From the NCBI GenBank assembly GCA_022567275.1, contig JADFHH010000059.1:1-8177 (forward strand): a stretch of 8,177 bases of DNA, read 5' to 3'. The position numbers and the translations under genes were made by a program. The stretch comes from Pseudomonadota bacterium (GTDB lineage Bacteria; Pseudomonadota; Alphaproteobacteria; Rhizobiales; Methyloligellaceae). This document shows positions 5,682 to 8,177 of the stretch, piece by piece. The notes beneath the pieces are model-generated. The model did no database searches. It was not told where the DNA came from and saw nothing but the letters and a program-made list of their open reading frames with translations. How positions within the stretch are numbered: position 1 is the stretch's first letter; each line of letters starts with the position of its first letter.

Positions 5682-6219
5682 CGCCAAGGCATCCCTTGAG
5701 CTGTATCAGGCCGCGCCGAATCCAGCTTTTGACGGTACCGGCCGGTGTCGCCAGGCGTTGCGAGATTTCGTCATGGGTATATCCGTAATAATACGCCATC
5801 AGCAGGCTTTGTCTTTGTTTGGCTCCCAGCTTTTCCATGCACCGCAGCAAGGCTTTCAAATCCCTGCTTTGAGCAGTCAATTCAAACGGGTCGGGCGCGT
5901 CATCCGCCCGTTCGCCTTTGTCTTTCTCATCCTCGAGCGCAACCTCGGTGCGCTTGCGCAACACGTCGATGGCGCGATTTCGCGTGATCGCCACCATCCA
6001 GCTTATGGGCGATCCCAACTCGGACCGGTAACTGTGCGCGGCGTCCCATATTTTGAGATAGGCGTCCTGCATCACGTCTTCGGCCAGATCATGTCTTTTA
6101 AGGATACGAACGGCGACGCCAAAAAGTTTCGCACTCGTGGCATTATAAATAGCGTGAAAAGCGGTCCTGTCGCCATTGGCGGCGGCGCGCAGCAGTTGAT
6201 CGAGTTGCGGTTGGGACAT
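5674..6219 (-). CDS. ECF-family RNA polymerase sigma factor
   Basis: The 181-residue protein has the two-domain ECF architecture. Region 2 spans about residues 20-90, with the core-binding helix DLAEDVMQDAYLKIWDAA (44-61) and the -10 recognition helix around SWMVAITRNRAIDVLRKR (73-90). A variable acidic linker covers 91-118. Region 4 spans about 120-176, with helix-turn-helix YTHDEISQRLATPAGTVKSWIRRG (147-170). The frame stays open upstream to 6306, but that start would put 51 bases of overlap into the divergent gene and an unconserved tail on the protein. ATG 6219 (MSQPQLDQLLRAAANGD) is the conventional start. Gene order sigma then RskA-like anti-sigma, with overlapping reading frames, identifies its likely inhibitor. 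Such pairs usually autoregulate, but I could not identify a matching promoter motif upstream. Confidence 0.92.
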   Translation of the reverse strand: MSQPQLDQLLRAAANGDRTAFHAIYNATSAKLFGVAVRILKRHDLAEDVMQDAYLKIWDAAHSYRSELGSPISWMVAITRNRAIDVLRKRTEVALEDEKDKGERADDAPDPFELTAQSRDLKALLRCMEKLGAKQRQSLLMAYYYGYTHDEISQRLATPAGTVKSWIRRGLIQLKGCLGDD

Positions 6220-6233
6220 TACGGCTTCGCTGG

Positions 6234-6251
6234 CATCATAGTGTAGTGATG
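6234..6251. promoter_or_regulatory. small inverted repeat in the sigma / DUF1489 divergent gap
   Basis: CATCA (6234-6238) and TGATG (6247-6251) are inverted copies in the 36-base gap between the two divergent start codons. It is small and could be chance. Since the gap is too short for two complete promoters, at least one promoter must lie inside the neighbouring reading frame. Confidence 0.2.
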
Positions 6252-6255
6252 AAAA

Positions 6256-6681
6256 ATGAGCATCCACCTTATCAAACTCTGTGTCGGAATTGACAGCATT
6301 ACGCATTTAAGCGCGCGGCAAGCGGCCCGTCTGGCTGAAGGCGGGATTGGTGAATTGCGCCATCGCACCCGGCAGATGCCGCGCAGACGCGATGAGTTGC
6401 TGGCGGGCGGGTCGCTATACTGGGTCATCAAGGGGAGCATTTGCGTGCGCCAGCGGCTGATTGATTTGCGCGCCGTGCGTGGCGATGACGGGATCCGGCG
6501 CTGCGATCTTGTCTTTGACCCGCGATTGGTGCTGACGCGCCCGCGCCCGCGCCGCGCGTTTCAGGGCTGGCGCTATCTCAGCGCCGAGGACGCGCCACCG
6601 GATTTGAGCCTGTCGGATGCGGATTTTCATCGGATACCCGAAGCCATGCGCACGGAATTGATCGAACTGGGGCTGCTTTAA
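6256..6681 (+). CDS. DUF1489 family protein
   Basis: The 141-residue product matches my memory of the DUF1489 family across its whole length. It has the start HLIKLCVGIDSI (4-15), the block GGSLYWVIKG (51-60), a conserved RQRLIDLR (65-72), the segment PRPRRAFQGWRYL (96-108) and EDAPPDL (111-117). The family is small, of unknown function and characteristic of Alphaproteobacteria. No signal peptide or membrane segment is visible, so it is probably cytoplasmic. ATG 6256 puts HLIKLCVG at the usual position. The gene is divergent from the sigma gene (36-base gap). Its TAA overlaps the stop codon of the converging panC gene by 4 bases. Confidence 0.88.
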   Translation: MSIHLIKLCVGIDSITHLSARQAARLAEGGIGELRHRTRQMPRRRDELLAGGSLYWVIKGSICVRQRLIDLRAVRGDDGIRRCDLVFDPRLVLTRPRPRRAFQGWRYLSAEDAPPDLSLSDADFHRIPEAMRTELIELGLL

Positions 6682-7529
6682 GGCACCGCCACATTGTCGA
6701 TCAGACGCGTTTTTCCCAGCATCACGGCGGCGAACACGCGGGTGGGCGTGTTGGCGCGTGTGGTGACAGGGGCCAGGGTGTCTGCGTCGCGCGCTTCCAG
6801 ATATTCGACCTCGAACCCGGCCTGTGTCAGCCGTTTACCTGCCGCATCGAGCAAATCCACGATTGCCTCGCCAACCGCAATCGCGTTGGCCACTTCGTTG
6901 ATGGTCTGGTAAAGCAGCGGCGCTTTTTCGCGCTCATCCGCGCTCAGATAGGCGTTGCGCGAGGACATGGCGAGCCCGTCCGGCTCGCGGATGATGGGTG
7001 CGCCAAGGATTTCCACATCCATATCGAGATCGCGCGCCAGGCGGCGGATGACCAGCAATTGCTGAAAATCTTTCTCGCCGAAAATCGCCACATCCGGGCG
7101 GCACTGGTTCAGCAGCTTTGCCACCACGGTCGCGACGCCGCTGAAAAAATGCGGCCGGGAGGCGCCGCACAACCCCTCAGCTACCCCCGGTACGGTAATC
7201 AGCGTCGAGAAGTCTTGCGGATAAATTTCTTCACGCCGCGGCATGAATAGGAGATCGACGCCCAGAGGCCTGAGTTTTTCCACATCCTTGTCAGTGTCGC
7301 GAGGGTAGGAGTCGAAATCCTCATCCGGTGCGAATTGCGCCGGATTGAGAAAAATAGAGACCACCGTGCGATCGCCGCTATCACCGGCCATTCTCACAAG
7401 CGATAAATGCCCCTCATGCAGCGCGCCCATGGTCGGCACGAGGACGATTTTTTCCCCCTGACTTCGCCAGGCGTGCACTTCGGTTCTGAGTTCAGCTATG
7501 GTTGAAACAGTTTTCAATGCTACCGCCAA
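6678..7529 (-). CDS. panC: pantothenate synthetase (pantoate--beta-alanine ligase)
   Basis: The enzyme joins pantoate and beta-alanine using ATP, the last step of pantothenate (vitamin B5) synthesis for coenzyme A, in the cytoplasm. Full-length family motifs are visible: the HIGH-like PTMGALHEGH (32-41), SIFLNPAQF (58-66), FSGVATVVAKLLN (129-141), FGEKDFQQLLVIRR (150-163) and the KMSKS-like region REPDGLAMSSRNAYL (181-195). No ATG or GTG start is available. A stop codon directly precedes the TTG at 7529, giving 283 residues. A second TTG at 7517 would start the protein MKTVSTIAELR, closer to the family N-terminus, with GGCGG upstream, giving 279 residues. The gene stands alone: panB is not beside it within the window. 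It is divergent from the VWA gene and convergent with DUF1489. Confidence 0.96.
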   Translation of the reverse strand: MAVALKTVSTIAELRTEVHAWRSQGEKIVLVPTMGALHEGHLSLVRMAGDSGDRTVVSIFLNPAQFAPDEDFDSYPRDTDKDVEKLRPLGVDLLFMPRREEIYPQDFSTLITVPGVAEGLCGASRPHFFSGVATVVAKLLNQCRPDVAIFGEKDFQQLLVIRRLARDLDMDVEILGAPIIREPDGLAMSSRNAYLSADEREKAPLLYQTINEVANAIAVGEAIVDLLDAAGKRLTQAGFEVEYLEARDADTLAPVTTRANTPTRVFAAVMLGKTRLIDNVAVP

Positions 7530-7543
7530 TTATGAATGTTTCG

Positions 7544-7573
7544 CCAAGGCGTAGTCAGGTTCCATTGCCTTGG
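7544..7573. repeat. 7-bp inverted repeat in the panC / VWA divergent region
   Basis: CCAAGGC (7544-7550) and GCCTTGG (7567-7573) are perfect inverted copies separated by 16 bases. They flank the space just left of the shared -10 element, where a regulator binding there would affect both promoters. Whether it is an operator is unproven. Confidence 0.4.
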
Positions 7574-7581
7574 AGTATACT
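7574..7581. promoter_or_regulatory. symmetric -10 element AGTATACT, candidate bidirectional promoter
   Basis: The palindrome AGTATACT contains TATACT on both strands (plus 7576-7581, minus 7579-7574), a 5 of 6 match to the TATAAT -10 consensus in each direction. It sits 22 bases before the VWA start codon and about 45 bases before panC, suitable for short leaders on both sides. The -35 regions at 17-base spacing are poor on both strands, so activity is uncertain. Confidence 0.45.
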
Positions 7582-7603
7582 CGCATGGAAGTGGCGAGAC
7601 ATT

Positions 7604-8177
7604 ATGAGTAAAGACGACAAATCGCCGGTTGAGACAAAAACCGGAAAAAAACCACTGCCCGAGGCCCGCTCCAGCGAGTCCGACGTCGAGGCCTTTCTGT
7701 CCCGGGTCAAGTCGCTTGCCGAGCCCGGAACAACTTCCCTGCGCGGGCGGCTGATATTCGCCATGGACGCCACCATGAGCCGCCAGCCCACATGGGACAT
7801 GGCGCTCGGTCTGCAGGCCGGTATGTTTATCGCCGTCAAGGCGGTCGGCGGTCTCGATGTGCAGCTGGTTTATTTCAGAGGCTTTGGCGAATGCCGGGCC
7901 AGCAAATGGGTGCAAGACCCCGAAGCACTGGCCAAACTCATGGCGCAAGTCTCCTGCCGGGGCGGCCACACCCAGATTGAACGTGTACTGGACCATGCGC
8001 GCAAGGAGACCAACAAGCGCAAGGTCAATGCGCTGGTTTATGTCGGCGATTGCATGGAGGAAAATATCGACGATCTTGCTGCGATCGCGGTGGCGCTGGG
8101 ACTTCTGGGTATGCCCGTGTTTCTGTTTCAGGAAGGCGCCGAACCGGCGGCGGAGGTGGCGTTTCGTGAAATTGCCC
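7604..8177 (+). CDS. VWA-domain protein, 3'-partial
   Basis: The frame opens at ATG 7604 and has no stop before the window ends, giving at least 191 residues. After a hydrophilic N-terminus of about 45 residues comes a von Willebrand factor A fold starting at LRGRLIFAMDATMS. The metal-ion-dependent adhesion site looks complete: D55-x-T57-x-S59 (a Thr variant of DxSxS), T123 in RGGHTQIERVL and D149 in LVYVGDC. Such domains bind a divalent metal and mediate protein contacts. There is no signal peptide or membrane segment, so this one is probably intracellular, like VWA proteins that partner with AAA+ ATPases or other assembly factors. The partner is not in the window. A GGCGAG stretch lies before the ATG; upstream is the shared -10 element with panC. 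Confidence 0.85.
   Translation, partial: MSKDDKSPVETKTGKKPLPEARSSESDVEAFLSRVKSLAEPGTTSLRGRLIFAMDATMSRQPTWDMALGLQAGMFIAVKAVGGLDVQLVYFRGFGECRASKWVQDPEALAKLMAQVSCRGGHTQIERVLDHARKETNKRKVNALVYVGDCMEENIDDLAAIAVALGLLGMPVFLFQEGAEPAAEVAFREIA

Noticed and set aside
6220..6306. 29-residue N-terminal extension of the sigma factor
   Set aside because: It would overlap the start of DUF1489 and is not typical of ECF sigma factors, which start close to region 2.
7520..7996. 158-residue minus-strand frame opposite the VWA gene
   Set aside because: It is a shadow of the VWA coding region; the plus-strand protein has a complete MIDAS motif set.

Overview
The window looks like the chromosome of an alphaproteobacterium of moderately high GC. 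The best taxonomic pointers are a DUF1489-family gene, a family I know essentially from Alphaproteobacteria, and a sigma/RskA-type anti-sigma pair. I cannot name a genus. There are two very different parts: a gene-poor left end (1 to about 1199) carrying mobile-element debris and DNA repeats, and a dense, ordinary chromosomal part (1200 to 8177) with almost no intergenic space.

Left end. Positions 2-475 are the 3' part of an IS6-family transposase gene. It enters the window already open. It keeps the catalytic core but loses family-like sequence at its C-terminus, just before an 8-bp hairpin. Positions 476-1199 hold no credible gene. They hold a string of DNA structures: a small hairpin at 536-556, a 12-bp palindrome at 604-615, a large imperfect inverted repeat built from 9-bp TGACAGGTR units (667-777), a canonical G-quadruplex motif facing two C-tracts (819-888), and nested inverted repeats (1002-1134). 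This stretch ends at a tRNA-Leu(GAG) gene (1200-1285) with a plausible promoter just upstream.

Right part. A plus-strand run (1349-4933) reads mgtE-type Mg2+ transporter, secreted LprI/DUF1311-like protein, SRPBCC-fold protein, YdcF/ElyC-like DUF218 membrane protein, and single-domain rhodanese. Gaps are 2-18 bp, so this is probably one transcription unit, but no shared pathway is evident. It converges, with a 4-bp gap, on a minus-strand sigma/anti-sigma pair: an ECF sigma factor (5674-6219) overlapping its RskA-like membrane anti-sigma factor (4938-5681). Divergent from the sigma gene is a DUF1489 gene (6256-6681). Its stop codon overlaps the stop codon of panC, which is encoded on the minus strand (6678-7529). 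A 74-bp divergent region with a symmetric -10 element separates panC from a VWA-domain gene that runs off the right edge.

I found no clearly new biological system. The most unusual material is the structured, gene-free DNA between the IS remnant and the tRNA. The coding part is made of recognisable families, several of unknown physiological role (DUF1489, DUF218, the SRPBCC protein, the VWA protein).
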